Shown one piece after another: positions 8,539 to 17,670 of a DNA stretch of 64,000 nt. Every line of letters begins with the position of its first letter. Within the stretch, counting starts at the first letter, position 1. Made by a program: the position numbers and the translations under genes. Under the pieces are notes generated by a model. It did not search any database. It saw nothing but the letters and a program-made list of their open reading frames with translations, and had not been told where the DNA came from. Source of the DNA: Streptomyces tuirus (GTDB taxonomy: Bacteria; Actinomycetota; Actinomycetes; Streptomycetales; Streptomycetaceae). The stretch spans positions 6,126,001-6,190,000 of the forward strand of contig NZ_AP023439.1 of assembly GCF_014701095.1 (NCBI RefSeq). The letters run 5' to 3'.

Positions 8539-9390
8539 TCAACTCGCCGTTGCCAGAAGCTTGGTGACGCGGTCCGAGTCGCAGGTGCGCGGGCAGGTGG
8601 CGCAGGTGTCCTCGGGGCGGAGTGTGTAGAACATGCAGCAGCTCGCGCGGTCCCGGGTGAGCAGCGGCTGGCCGCCCGGGCCGGCCAGCTCCCGGAACGC
8701 CGCCGTGCCGACGTACGGCTTGGTCGCGCCCGGCAGGAGCAGCTCCAGCTCGCGCATCGCGCGCCGCTCCTCGATCTCGCCGAGCAGCTGGGCGATGTAC
8801 CAGACCCCTTCGACGATCTCGTCGGTCGCCATGCCCCACAGGGCGCGTCCGCGGCGCCGCATCCGGGGGCCGAAGCCGGTCAGGACCGGCTCCAGGTGCT
8901 CGGCGACCGCCGACCGTACCTCCGCCCGCAGCGCCTCCTCGTCCGGGACGACCCGGGCGCCGGGCAGGGCGGCCGCCTCGTCGCCGGGCAGGCAGGCGAA
9001 GCCGGCGGGGCGGACGGCCATGCGTCCGAGGGCGTGGCCCGGGGCGGTGCGGTCGTACGAGACGTGGGTCACGGGGTAGCGGGGGACGCGGCGGTGCAGG
9101 AACCACGGCACGGTGATCAGGAGGCAGGCGGGCCAGGCGTAGCGGTGCAGGCCGAAGGTGGCGACGACGTCGGGGCGGGCCTGGCGGCCGTAGTCCCGTT
9201 CGATCTGGGCCACGTCCCATGCGAGGAAGCGGTCGAGGGCGGGGCCCGCGGCCGCGAGGTCGGCGGCCGTGGTCCAGCCGCCGCCGTGCGGGGTCTCGGC
9301 GTCGGCGTCCAGTTCGGTGACCGCCAGGCCCGGGAGGACCTCGGCCAGGCGGGTGTAGGCGCCGGAGACGGCCGAAACGGGCGCAGGCAT
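8539..9390 (-). CDS. FhuF-like (2Fe-2S) protein, probable ferric-siderophore reductase
   Basis: A 283-residue cytoplasmic protein. Near its C-terminus it has a cysteine set CCMFYTLRPEDTCATCPRTC, which fits the unusual C-C-x10-C-x2-C 2Fe-2S site of FhuF-family ferric reductases that release iron from imported siderophores. The middle resembles the IucA/FhuF-type fold (WFLHRRVPRYPVTH). The gene stands alone, and just upstream lies a near-consensus iron box, so expression should rise in iron starvation through loss of DmdR/IdeR binding. There is no strong ribosome site at ATG 9390. Confidence 0.88.
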   Translation of the reverse strand: MPAPVSAVSGAYTRLAEVLPGLAVTELDADAETPHGGGWTTAADLAAAGPALDRFLAWDVAQIERDYGRQARPDVVATFGLHRYAWPACLLITVPWFLHRRVPRYPVTHVSYDRTAPGHALGRMAVRPAGFACLPGDEAAALPGARVVPDEEALRAEVRSAVAEHLEPVLTGFGPRMRRRGRALWGMATDEIVEGVWYIAQLLGEIEERRAMRELELLLPGATKPYVGTAAFRELAGPGGQPLLTRDRASCCMFYTLRPEDTCATCPRTCDSDRVTKLLATAS

Positions 9391-9425
9391 GTGATCACCG
9401 ATCCGTCGGGGGAAACGGGGCTCTT

Positions 9426-9444
9426 AAAGGTAAGCCTAACCTTA
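9426..9444 (-). promoter_or_regulatory. Iron box (DmdR/IdeR operator)
   Basis: The minus strand reads TAAGGTTAGGCTTACCTTT, matching 15 of 19 positions of the actinobacterial iron-box consensus TTAGGTTAGGCTAACCTAA. It lies 36 bases before the FhuF-like start and could also affect the divergent GntR gene. Confidence 0.9.
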
Positions 9445-9566
9445 CTCAAGATCTCCGGAAATTGAACGGGGATGTGAACTGGGGGCCGGGGCGCTTATGG
9501 TGCTTGACGGACGAGTAACAACCCGCCGTAATGACCCCAAGTACCGATACGTCCGGAGGAGGACCT

Positions 9567-10460
9567 GTGAGGCAGGGAGCGCAGGGCTCCGCGGAGACGG
9601 GGGTTCCGTGGGTGGGGGTGGGTCGGGGACGGTCGGCTGCCGGTGCCGGTGCCGGTGCCGGTGCCGCTGCCGGTGCCCGTGCCGCTTCGGCTGCCGCTGC
9701 TCAGGTGCGGGTGCCGCGGCAGGGCGGCGAGGCGGTGGTGCGGGGGGAGCATACGCACAGTGAGCCGCCCGCGCCGCCCGCGCCGGTCGTGCCTGTCGTT
9801 CCGCGGGTTCGGCCGGTGGTGCAGCGGGCCTCCGTGCGGGGGCAGATTCTGGACGCGCTGCGGGCCGCGCTGGTGGCGGGGGATCTACGGCCCGGGGAGG
9901 TGTACTCGGCGCCGGTGCTGGGTGAGCAGTTCGGGGTCTCGGCGACGCCGGTCCGGGAGGCCATGCAGCAACTGGCCCTCGAGGGGGCCGTCGAGGTCGT
10001 GCCGAACCGTGGGTTCCGGGTGGTCGAGCGGGGCGTGCGGGAACTGGCGGAGCTGGCCGAGGTCCGGGCGCTGATCGAGGTTCCGGTGATGCTGCGGCTG
10101 GCCCGTACCGTGCCCGCCGAGCGCTGGGCCGAACTGCGGCCTCTCGCGGAGGCGACGGTCCGCGCGGCGTCCTCCGGCTGTCGCGCGACCTACGCGGAGG
10201 CCGACCGGGGGTTCCACCGGGCCGTGCTGTCCCTCTCGGGCAACGAGCAACTGGTTCAGATCGCGGAGGACCTGCACCGCAGGGCGCAGTGGCCGCTGGT
10301 CGGGGGTGGGCCGGGGGTGCGGGGGCGGGCCGACCTGGTGGCGGACGCGCACGAGCACACGGCGTTGCTGGACGCGCTGGTGGCGCGTGACCTGGATGTG
10401 GTGCGGGCGCTGGTGGGGGAGCACTTCGGGGGTGCGGCGGGGGCGGCTGCCGCGGGCTGA
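9567..10460 (+). CDS. GntR-family (FadR/FCD subfamily) regulator with Gly-Ala N-terminal extension
   Basis: About 297 residues from GTG 9567, directly after a perfect GGAGGAGG at 9555-9562. The ATG at 9531 in the same frame lacks such a site. The first ~85 residues are low complexity (alternating Gly-Ala, then Pro-rich). A winged helix follows (RGQILDALRAALVAGDLRPGEVYS, FGVSATPVREAMQQLALEGAV), then an FCD-type effector domain with the expected Arg/His metal or ligand residues (EADRGFHRAVLSLSGNEQL, DAHEHTALLDALVARD). Likely a metabolite-responsive repressor. Its target is not evident; the iron-box gene is divergent from it. Confidence 0.9.
   Translation: MRQGAQGSAETGVPWVGVGRGRSAAGAGAGAGAAAGARAASAAAAQVRVPRQGGEAVVRGEHTHSEPPAPPAPVVPVVPRVRPVVQRASVRGQILDALRAALVAGDLRPGEVYSAPVLGEQFGVSATPVREAMQQLALEGAVEVVPNRGFRVVERGVRELAELAEVRALIEVPVMLRLARTVPAERWAELRPLAEATVRAASSGCRATYAEADRGFHRAVLSLSGNEQLVQIAEDLHRRAQWPLVGGGPGVRGRADLVADAHEHTALLDALVARDLDVVRALVGEHFGGAAGAAAAG
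9636..9672 (+). repeat. GCCGGT hexanucleotide repeat in coding sequence
   Basis: About six near-perfect copies of gccggt code alternating Ala-Gly in the N-terminal extension of the GntR regulator. Copy number changes would not shift the frame. Confidence 0.85.
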
Positions 10461-10493
10461 GCGTGCGCCTTCGCGTAGGGGGTGGGTCGGGGT

Positions 10494-10592
10494 CGCGCCG
10501 GGGGGTGTCCGTCCTCGGAACGGCGCGATGGACCTTCATACCGACTGACTGTCCGTTGACGCGCCAACCGCTGCGGGCGGACACCCCCCGAC
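10494..10592. repeat. Long nested inverted repeat, possible structured RNA or terminator
   Basis: Outer arms ggggggtgtccg (10500-10511) and cggacacccccc (10578-10589) are perfectly complementary over 12 bases. Between them GGCGCG and CGCGCC form an inner pair. The whole lies in the 285-base gap between the GntR stop and the convergent TPR-like gene. Confidence 0.7.
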
Positions 10593-10745
10593 ACGGCCCC
10601 TTGCGTACGACGGCGGGTGCGGGCGCGCCTAGCTGCGGGCATGCGTGCCGCTAAGGGCGGCACGGGTGGGCGCAGCGGCACCCCGTACCGCCGGGCTGCT
10701 GACCCACCCGGCCTCAGCACCGACGCCGAGTACCCCGCACCCCCG

Positions 10746-11528
10746 TCAAGCCGTCGCAGCCGGCGGAACCGGCGGAGCCAACTGGCGGGACAGCCACGTC
10801 GGTACGCCCCCGAGGAGGCGGAACAGGCGGCGGGCCTCCTCCCGCAACCGGGACGCCTCCGGCTCCGTCTCGGTGTCGGCCAGGGACACCAACGCCGGGG
10901 CGGTGCCGACGAGATAGCCCAGCTCCTCCCGGATCCGCAGCGACTCCGCGAAACCGTGCCGCGCCTCCGCCAACTCCCCTTCCCGCAGGGCGAGTCCCGC
11001 GAGGTGTCGCCACGTGAAGGACAGCAGCAGCGGGTCGGAGTGCGCCGTCGCGCCCGCGTGGGCCCGGCGGTAAGCGGCCCGGGCGGCCTGGGGCGCGCTC
11101 GTGAGGTTCTCCGCCAGCAGGCCGCGACGGAAGTCCAGCAGAGCCCGCGCGGGAGCCCCGGGAGGGAGCAGTGCCGCCGCCCGGCCGAGCGCTGCCCGTG
11201 CCTCGTCGGCCCGGTCCCGTACCGCGAGCAGCGTCGCCGCGTAGGCCAAGTACCCGCGTTCACAAGCGGCCGCGCCGCGTTCGTCGTCGCTGTGGGCCAT
11301 CGCCTCGGCCGTGCGCAGCGCGTCCTCGGCCTCCTCCCAGCCCTGCTCGGTGTACAGACACCGTTCCACCAGCAGCGACGCGCGTTGCAGCGCCGCCGCC
11401 GGTGTGGCCGGCAGCAGCAGGGCCGCCGCGTCGGCCCAGCACCCGCGGGAGCGCAGCCGCCATACCGCGGTCTGGAGGGGATCGTCACCGGCGGTCGTTC
11501 CGTTACCAGACATGGCGGTATGCGCCAC
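10746..11528 (-). CDS. TPR-like helical repeat protein of unknown function
   Basis: About 260 residues from GTG 11528, which has a strong site (gggagggcaac) five bases upstream; the in-frame ATGs at 11546 and 11513 are less well placed. The sequence is Ala/Leu/Arg-rich and helical with repeated ~34-residue patterns typical of tetratricopeptide repeats (AAACERGYLAYAATLLAVRDRADEARAALGRA). It has no signal peptide, membrane span or catalytic motif. TPR proteins mediate protein contacts; the partner is unknown and the neighbours give no clear clue. Confidence 0.75.
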   Translation of the reverse strand: MAHTAMSGNGTTAGDDPLQTAVWRLRSRGCWADAAALLLPATPAAALQRASLLVERCLYTEQGWEEAEDALRTAEAMAHSDDERGAAACERGYLAYAATLLAVRDRADEARAALGRAAALLPPGAPARALLDFRRGLLAENLTSAPQAARAAYRRAHAGATAHSDPLLLSFTWRHLAGLALREGELAEARHGFAESLRIREELGYLVGTAPALVSLADTETEPEASRLREEARRLFRLLGGVPTWLSRQLAPPVPPAATA

Positions 11529-11678
11529 GTTGCCCTCCCCGAGCACGCCATCGAGCTGTTGAGTGGTGGCGGCATCTCAGCACGAATCGGCGGGCCGGGC
11601 CAAGGGGGTGGGTGAAGGATTTCACAAAGTCGTGGGACTCGGGGGTGCCCGGGGTTTGCCGCCGGGGCACCTCGCGTA

Positions 11679-13352
11679 TCAGCTCATGCGCAGTGCCAGG
11701 AAGAAATCCAGCTTGTCCTCGAGCCGCGACAGATCACGACTCGTCAACTGCTCGATCCGGCCGACCCGGTAGCGCAGCGTGTTGACGTGCAGGTGCAGAC
11801 GGGTGGCGCAGCGGGTCCAGGAGCCGTCGCAGTCGAGGAAGGCCTCCAGGGTGGGGATCAGCTCGGCACGGTGGCGGCGGTCGTAGTCGCGCAGGGGGTC
11901 CAGGAGCCGGGCCGTGAAGGCCCGGCGGACGTCGTCCGGGACGAAGGGCAGCAGCAGGACGTGGGAGGCCAGTTCCTGGTGGCCGGCCGCGCAGACCCGG
12001 CCGGGGCGGGCCGCGGCGACGCGCCGGGCGTGGCGGGCCTCCTCCAGCGCGCCCCGCAGGCCCTCCGCCGAGTGGACGGCCGCGCTGACGCCGAGGGTGA
12101 GGCGGCCGTCGTCGTTCAGGCCGGCCGTGAGGGGCTCCCGTACCGATGCCAGGAGCACGTCCGCGAGGACGCCCGTCTCCGAGCCGTCGTGCTCGGCGGA
12201 GACGGCCGGGAGGGGGACCAGGGCGATGGCCTCACCGCCGGTGTGGGCCACGGCGATGCGGTCGGAGTGCTCCGGCCCGGCGACCGCGGGGTCGACGAGG
12301 ACCTCCTCCAGCAGCGCCTGCGCCACCGGGCCGCCCTCGATCTCCTCGCCGTCCCAGTCGACGCGGGCCACCACGACCTGCCAGTGCGGCGCGGCGCCCA
12401 GGCCGGGCAGCAGCACCGGCGCGGCCACGCGCAGCCGGGCGGCGATCTCGGCGGGTGCCGCGCCCGTCTGGACCAGTTCCAGGACCTCCTGGGCCAGGCG
12501 GCGGCGGACCGTGCGGGCCGCGTCGCGGCGGTCCCGCTCGACCGCGATCAGCTGGGTGACGCCATAGAGCAGGTCCAGGCGCTCTTCGGGCCAGTCCCCG
12601 GCGTCGGCCTCCACGGCCAGCAGCCAGTCCGACAGGACGGTCTCGCGGACGTCCCGGGCCGGCTGCGGGGAGCGGCCGGTGGAGCGGACCGGGAACAGGG
12701 AGTACGTCGTGGCGCCCAGGGTGACGCGGTGGGGGCCGCGGCGGCCGGTGCGGGTGGCGGCCAGGTGCTCCCCGGCGAGCCGGGCGCACGCCTCGGGCGG
12801 CAGGGCGGGCCCCGCCGCCTTCGACCCGGCGATCGGGCGGCCGGTGGGGGAGAGGACCCAGGCCCGCAGGTCCAGGTCCGTGCCCAGCAGGTCCAGGACC
12901 ACGTCGGGGCCGCCGCCCGCGGGCCCCGAGGTCATCATGCGGCGGTGGCGGTCGACGACCGCCGCGAGATCGCCGGCGCGCTCGCCGGACACCTGCCGTA
13001 CGACGTGCTCGGTGATGGTCGCGAACGCCACCGACTCGTGCACCGCGAACAGGGGCAGGCGGTGCCGGGCGCAGGCCACGACCAGGTCCTCGGGGACGTC
13101 CCCGAGCTCGGCCTCGCCCGCCGCGAGGGCCGTCACGCCCGCCTGCACCAGGATCCGGACGAACGGCTCCGAGTCGTCGGCGTCCCGGCGCCAGGCCAGG
13201 CCCGTGAGCACCAGTTCGCCGCCCGCGAGGTAGCGGCTGGGGTCGCGGAGGTCGGTGGTCATCACGCCCCGCACGGTGCGGTCCAGCTCGTCCTCGCCGC
13301 CGAGCAGCTTGAGGCCCAGCGCGTCGGTGTCCAGCAGTGCGCGCAGCCGCAT
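11679..13352 (-). CDS. PucR/CdaR-family transcriptional regulator
   Basis: About 557 residues from ATG 13352 (MRLRALLDTD). An N-terminal purine-catabolism (PucR) sensor domain (~1-125), a GGDEF-like CdaR middle (~300-430) and a C-terminal PucR-type HTH (TLEAFLDCDGSWTRCATRLHLHVNTLRYRVGRIEQL) are all recognisable. It is divergent from the xanthine dehydrogenase operon across 306 bases, which strongly suggests that it controls purine breakdown in response to a purine intermediate such as urate or allantoin. The in-frame ATG at 13385 is possible but adds an uncharacteristic basic tail. Confidence 0.92.
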   Translation of the reverse strand: MRLRALLDTDALGLKLLGGEDELDRTVRGVMTTDLRDPSRYLAGGELVLTGLAWRRDADDSEPFVRILVQAGVTALAAGEAELGDVPEDLVVACARHRLPLFAVHESVAFATITEHVVRQVSGERAGDLAAVVDRHRRMMTSGPAGGGPDVVLDLLGTDLDLRAWVLSPTGRPIAGSKAAGPALPPEACARLAGEHLAATRTGRRGPHRVTLGATTYSLFPVRSTGRSPQPARDVRETVLSDWLLAVEADAGDWPEERLDLLYGVTQLIAVERDRRDAARTVRRRLAQEVLELVQTGAAPAEIAARLRVAAPVLLPGLGAAPHWQVVVARVDWDGEEIEGGPVAQALLEEVLVDPAVAGPEHSDRIAVAHTGGEAIALVPLPAVSAEHDGSETGVLADVLLASVREPLTAGLNDDGRLTLGVSAAVHSAEGLRGALEEARHARRVAAARPGRVCAAGHQELASHVLLLPFVPDDVRRAFTARLLDPLRDYDRRHRAELIPTLEAFLDCDGSWTRCATRLHLHVNTLRYRVGRIEQLTSRDLSRLEDKLDFFLALRMS

Positions 13353-13658
13353 TCTCGTCGCCGCCGTTCTTTGTCTCGAAATCAAACCCTGCCCGGGCTG
13401 TGTCCCAGGTCACGCGGCCGTGTCGCGTGTTTCCACAGGAGAACGAGGAGGTTTCTGAGGACCTCCGTTCATACGAATCTACAAGATGCCTGTCCTGGCC
13501 AGCCAACTCCTTCATGGTTTCCGTGACTGACTCGCTTGGCGCAGCGCGCTGTGTACTGAGGCCACTACGCGTTAACAGCACATGAACGAGCCGGGACCGC
13601 CGCACACGGATTGGCTCAATCTGAACGCCCCACGAGAAGACGAAGAAGAGAGCCGGTC
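13353..13658. promoter_or_regulatory. Divergent control region, PucR regulator and xdh operon
   Basis: This 306-base spacer must hold both promoters. An inverted repeat GGAGGT (13447-13452) / ACCTCC (13461-13466) with an eight-base centre is the clearest dyad and a candidate operator. A purine-rich ribosome site (gaagaagagag) precedes ATG 13659. No small gene is seen. Confidence 0.6.
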
Positions 13659-14548
13659 ATGGACTTCCTTCGCCCCGCCAGCTGGGAGGAGGCGCTCGCC
13701 GCGAAAGCCGAGCACCCCACAGCTGTGCCGATTGCGGGTGGCACCGACGTGATGGTCGAGATCAACTTCGACCACCGCCGGCCCGAGTACCTCTTGGACC
13801 TGAACCGCATCGGCGACCTCTCCGAGTGGGAGGTCGGCGAGGACAGCGTGCGGCTCGGTGCCTCCGTGCCGTACACGAAGATCATGGAGAACCTGCGCGC
13901 CGAACTGCCGGGTCTCGCCCTCGCCTCGCACACGGTCGCCTCGCCGCAGATCCGCAACCGCGGCGGCGTCGGCGGCAACCTCGGCACCGCCTCCCCGGCC
14001 GGTGACGCCCACCCCGCCCTGCTCGCCGCGGGCGCCGAGGTGGAGGTCGAGTCGGTGCGCGGGAGCCGTCTCATTCCGATCGACGCGTTCTACACGGGCG
14101 TGAAGCGCAACGCGCTCGCGGCCGACGAGCTGATCCGCGCCGTGCACGTGAAGAAGGCCGATGGGCCGCAGCAGTTCTCCAAGGTGGGCACCAGGAACGC
14201 GATGGTCATCGCCGTGTGCGCCTTCGGGCTCGCGCTGCACCCCGGGACGCGGACCGTGCGGACCGGGATCGGCTCGGCCGCCCCGACACCCGTCCGGGCC
14301 AAGGCCGCCGAGGAGTTCCTGAACGCCGCGCTGGAGGAGGGCGGCTTCTGGGACAACGGGCAGATCATCACCCCGTCGGTCGCCAAGCAGTTCGCGGACC
14401 TGTGCTCCGCCGCCTGCAACCCGATCGACGACGTCCGGGGTACCGCGAGCTACCGCCGCCACGCGGTCGGCGTCATGGCCCGCCGCACGCTGACCTGGAC
14501 CTGGGAGTCCTACCGCGGCACCCGCCGCCTCACCGAGGGAGCTGCGTG

Positions 14549-14549
<1 letters not shown>
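13659..14549 (+). CDS. Xanthine dehydrogenase-type FAD-binding subunit
   Basis: A 296-residue medium subunit of a molybdenum hydroxylase. The FAD-binding PCMH-type N-terminal half shows VPIAGGTDVMVE and the second motif SPQIRNRGGVGGNLGTASPAGD. The C-terminal half is the CO dehydrogenase flavoprotein C domain. It passes electrons from the 2Fe-2S subunit to NAD. ATG 13659 follows a GA-rich site. Its stop codon overlaps the next start by one base (TGATG), so the two are translationally coupled. Confidence 0.93.
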
Positions 14550-15157
<608 letters not shown>

Positions 15158-15159
15158 TC

Positions 15160-17559
15160 ATGGCGTCCCCCAGCGGAACCCCCACGAAGATCACCCAGGG
15201 CTCCCAGACCAAGGGCGGCATCGGCGAGTCCACGCTCCGCCCCGACGGCACCCTCAAGGTCACCGGCGAGTTCGCGTACTCGTCCGACATGTGGCACGAG
15301 GACATGCTGTGGGGGCAGATCCTGCGCTCGACCGTCGCGCACGCCGAAATCCTGTCCATCGACACGGGCGAGGCCCTGGCCATGCCGGGCGTCTACGCCG
15401 TACTGACGTACGACGACCTGCCCACCGATGTGAAGAACTACGGGCTGGAGATCCAGGACACCCCGGTCCTCGCCCACGGCAAGGTCCGCCACCACGGCGA
15501 GCCGGTCGCCCTGGTCGCCGCCGACCACCCGGAGACCGCGCGCCGGGCCGCCGCGAAGATCAGGGTGGACTACCGCGAGCTGCCCGTCATCACCGACGAG
15601 GCCTCCGCGACCGCCCCGGACGCGCTGCTGGTCCACGAGAACCGCGACGACCACCACGCCGGTCACGTCCCGCACCCCAACATCGTCCACCGCCAGCCGA
15701 TCGTCCGCGGTGACGTCACGGCCGCCCGGGAGCGGGCCGACGTCATCGTCGAGGGCGAGTACATCTTCGGCATGCAGGACCAGGCCTTCCTCGGCCCCGA
15801 GTCCGGCCTCGCCGTGCCGGAGGAGGACGGCGGAGTCCACCTCTACATCGCCACCCAGTGGCTGCACAGCGACCTGCGCCAGATCGCGCCCGTGCTCGGC
15901 CTGCCCGAGGACAAGGTGCGGATGACGCTCTCCGGCGTCGGCGGCGCGTTCGGCGGCCGCGAGGACCTGTCGATGCAGATCCACGCCTGCCTGCTGGCCC
16001 TGCGCACCGGCAAGCCCGTCAAGATCGTCTACAACCGCTTCGAGTCGTTCTTCGGGCACGTCCACCGCCACCCCGCCAAGCTGTACTACGAGCACGGCGC
16101 CACGCGCGAGGGCAAGCTCACCCACATGAAGTGCCGGATCGTCCTGGACGGCGGCGCCTATGCCTCCGCCTCCCCGGCGGTCGTCGGCAACGCCTCCTCC
16201 CTGTCCGTCGGCCCGTACGTGGTCGAGGACGTGGACATCGAGGCCATCGCCCTCTACACCAACAACCCGCCCTGCGGGGCGATGCGCGGCTTCGGCGCGG
16301 TACAGGCGTGCTTCGCCTACGAGGCGCAGATGGACAAGCTCGCCGCGAAGCTCGGCATGGACCCGGTGGAGTTCCGCCGGCTCAACGCCATGGAGCAGGG
16401 CACGCTCCTGCCGACGGGGCAGCCCGTCGACTCCCCGGCCCCGGTCGCCGAACTGCTGCGCCGCGTCAAGGCGATGCCGATGCCGCCGGAGCGCCAGTGG
16501 GAGTCCAGCGAGGGCGCCGACGTACGGCAGCTGCCGGGCGGCCTGTCCAACACCACGCACGGCGAGGGCGTCGTACGCGGCGTCGGCTACGCGGTCGGCA
16601 TCAAGAACGTCGGCTTCTCCGAGGGGTTCGACGACTACTCCACCGCCAAGGTCCGCATGGAGGTCGTCGCCGGTGAGCCCGTCGCCACCGTGCACACCGC
16701 CATGGCGGAGGTCGGCCAGGGCGGCGTCACCGTCCACGCGCAGATCGCCCGCACCGAGCTGGGCGTCACGCAGGTGACCATCCACCCGGCCGACACCCAG
16801 GTGGGCAGCGCCGGTTCGACCTCTGCCTCCCGGCAGACGTACGTCACCGGCGGCGCCGTGAAGAACTCCTGCGAGCTGGTCCGCGAGAAGGTCCTGGAGA
16901 TCGGGCGCCGCAAGTTCGGCTCCTACCACCCGGCCTGGGCGACGGCCGAGCTGCTCCTGGAGGGCGGCAAGGTCGTCACCGACGGCGGCGAGGTCCTCTC
17001 CGACCTGGCCGACGTGCTGGAAGGTGAGACCGTGGAGGTCGAGGCGGAGTGGCGGCACCGGCCGACCGAGCCCTTCGACCTGCGCACCGGGCAGGGCAAC
17101 GGGCACGTGCAGTACTCCTTCGCCGCGCACCGGGCCGTCGTCGAGGTCGACACCGAGCTCGGCCTGGTCAAGGTCATCGAGCTGGCCTGCGCCCAGGACG
17201 TCGGCAAGGCGCTCAACCCGCTGTCGGTGCTCGGCCAGATCCAGGGCGGCACCACGCAGGGCCTGGGCGTGGCGGTCATGGAGGAGATCGTCGTCGACCC
17301 GAAGACGGCGAAGGTCAAGAACCCCTCCTTCACCGACTACCTGATCCCGACCATCCTCGACACGCCGACCATCCCGGTCGACGTCCTCGAACTCGCCGAC
17401 GAGCACGCCCCGTACGGGCTGCGCGGCATCGGTGAGGCACCGACCCTGTCGTCCACCCCGGCCGTCCTCGCGGCGATCCGGAACGCGACCGGGCTCGAGC
17501 TGAACCGGACTCCGGTGAGGCCCGAGCACCTGACGGGCACACAGCTCTCCGAGGGCTGA
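15160..17559 (+). CDS. Xanthine dehydrogenase-type molybdopterin-binding subunit
   Basis: A 799-residue catalytic subunit that binds the molybdopterin cofactor and hydroxylates purines (hypoxanthine to xanthine to urate). The FGGRE motif in GVGGAFGGREDLSMQ, the cofactor segment around CGAMRGFGAVQACFAYE and the catalytic base in GIGEAPT (E759) are all present. With the two upstream subunits it completes an alpha-beta-gamma hydroxylase of the bacterial xanthine dehydrogenase class. Substrate assignment rests on the purine permease, XdhC and PucR neighbours. A hairpin follows the stop codon. Confidence 0.93.
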   Translation: MASPSGTPTKITQGSQTKGGIGESTLRPDGTLKVTGEFAYSSDMWHEDMLWGQILRSTVAHAEILSIDTGEALAMPGVYAVLTYDDLPTDVKNYGLEIQDTPVLAHGKVRHHGEPVALVAADHPETARRAAAKIRVDYRELPVITDEASATAPDALLVHENRDDHHAGHVPHPNIVHRQPIVRGDVTAARERADVIVEGEYIFGMQDQAFLGPESGLAVPEEDGGVHLYIATQWLHSDLRQIAPVLGLPEDKVRMTLSGVGGAFGGREDLSMQIHACLLALRTGKPVKIVYNRFESFFGHVHRHPAKLYYEHGATREGKLTHMKCRIVLDGGAYASASPAVVGNASSLSVGPYVVEDVDIEAIALYTNNPPCGAMRGFGAVQACFAYEAQMDKLAAKLGMDPVEFRRLNAMEQGTLLPTGQPVDSPAPVAELLRRVKAMPMPPERQWESSEGADVRQLPGGLSNTTHGEGVVRGVGYAVGIKNVGFSEGFDDYSTAKVRMEVVAGEPVATVHTAMAEVGQGGVTVHAQIARTELGVTQVTIHPADTQVGSAGSTSASRQTYVTGGAVKNSCELVREKVLEIGRRKFGSYHPAWATAELLLEGGKVVTDGGEVLSDLADVLEGETVEVEAEWRHRPTEPFDLRTGQGNGHVQYSFAAHRAVVEVDTELGLVKVIELACAQDVGKALNPLSVLGQIQGGTTQGLGVAVMEEIVVDPKTAKVKNPSFTDYLIPTILDTPTIPVDVLELADEHAPYGLRGIGEAPTLSSTPAVLAAIRNATGLELNRTPVRPEHLTGTQLSEG

Positions 17560-17571
17560 GCAGTCACGTCC

Positions 17572-17596
17572 CCCTGGGGGGCTTCGTCCCCCAGGG
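17572..17596. terminator. Hairpin after xanthine dehydrogenase genes
   Basis: Nine-base perfect arms CCCTGGGGG (17572-17580) and CCCCCAGGG (17588-17596) with a seven-base loop. It may attenuate rather than stop transcription, since the permease and maturation genes follow on the same strand. Confidence 0.75.
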
Positions 17597-17670
17597 CCCC
17601 TTGTTCGTCTCGGGCCGTCCCCCGGGTCGTGAACATCCCAACCCCCTTTGAAACTTGGGAGACGGCACCC

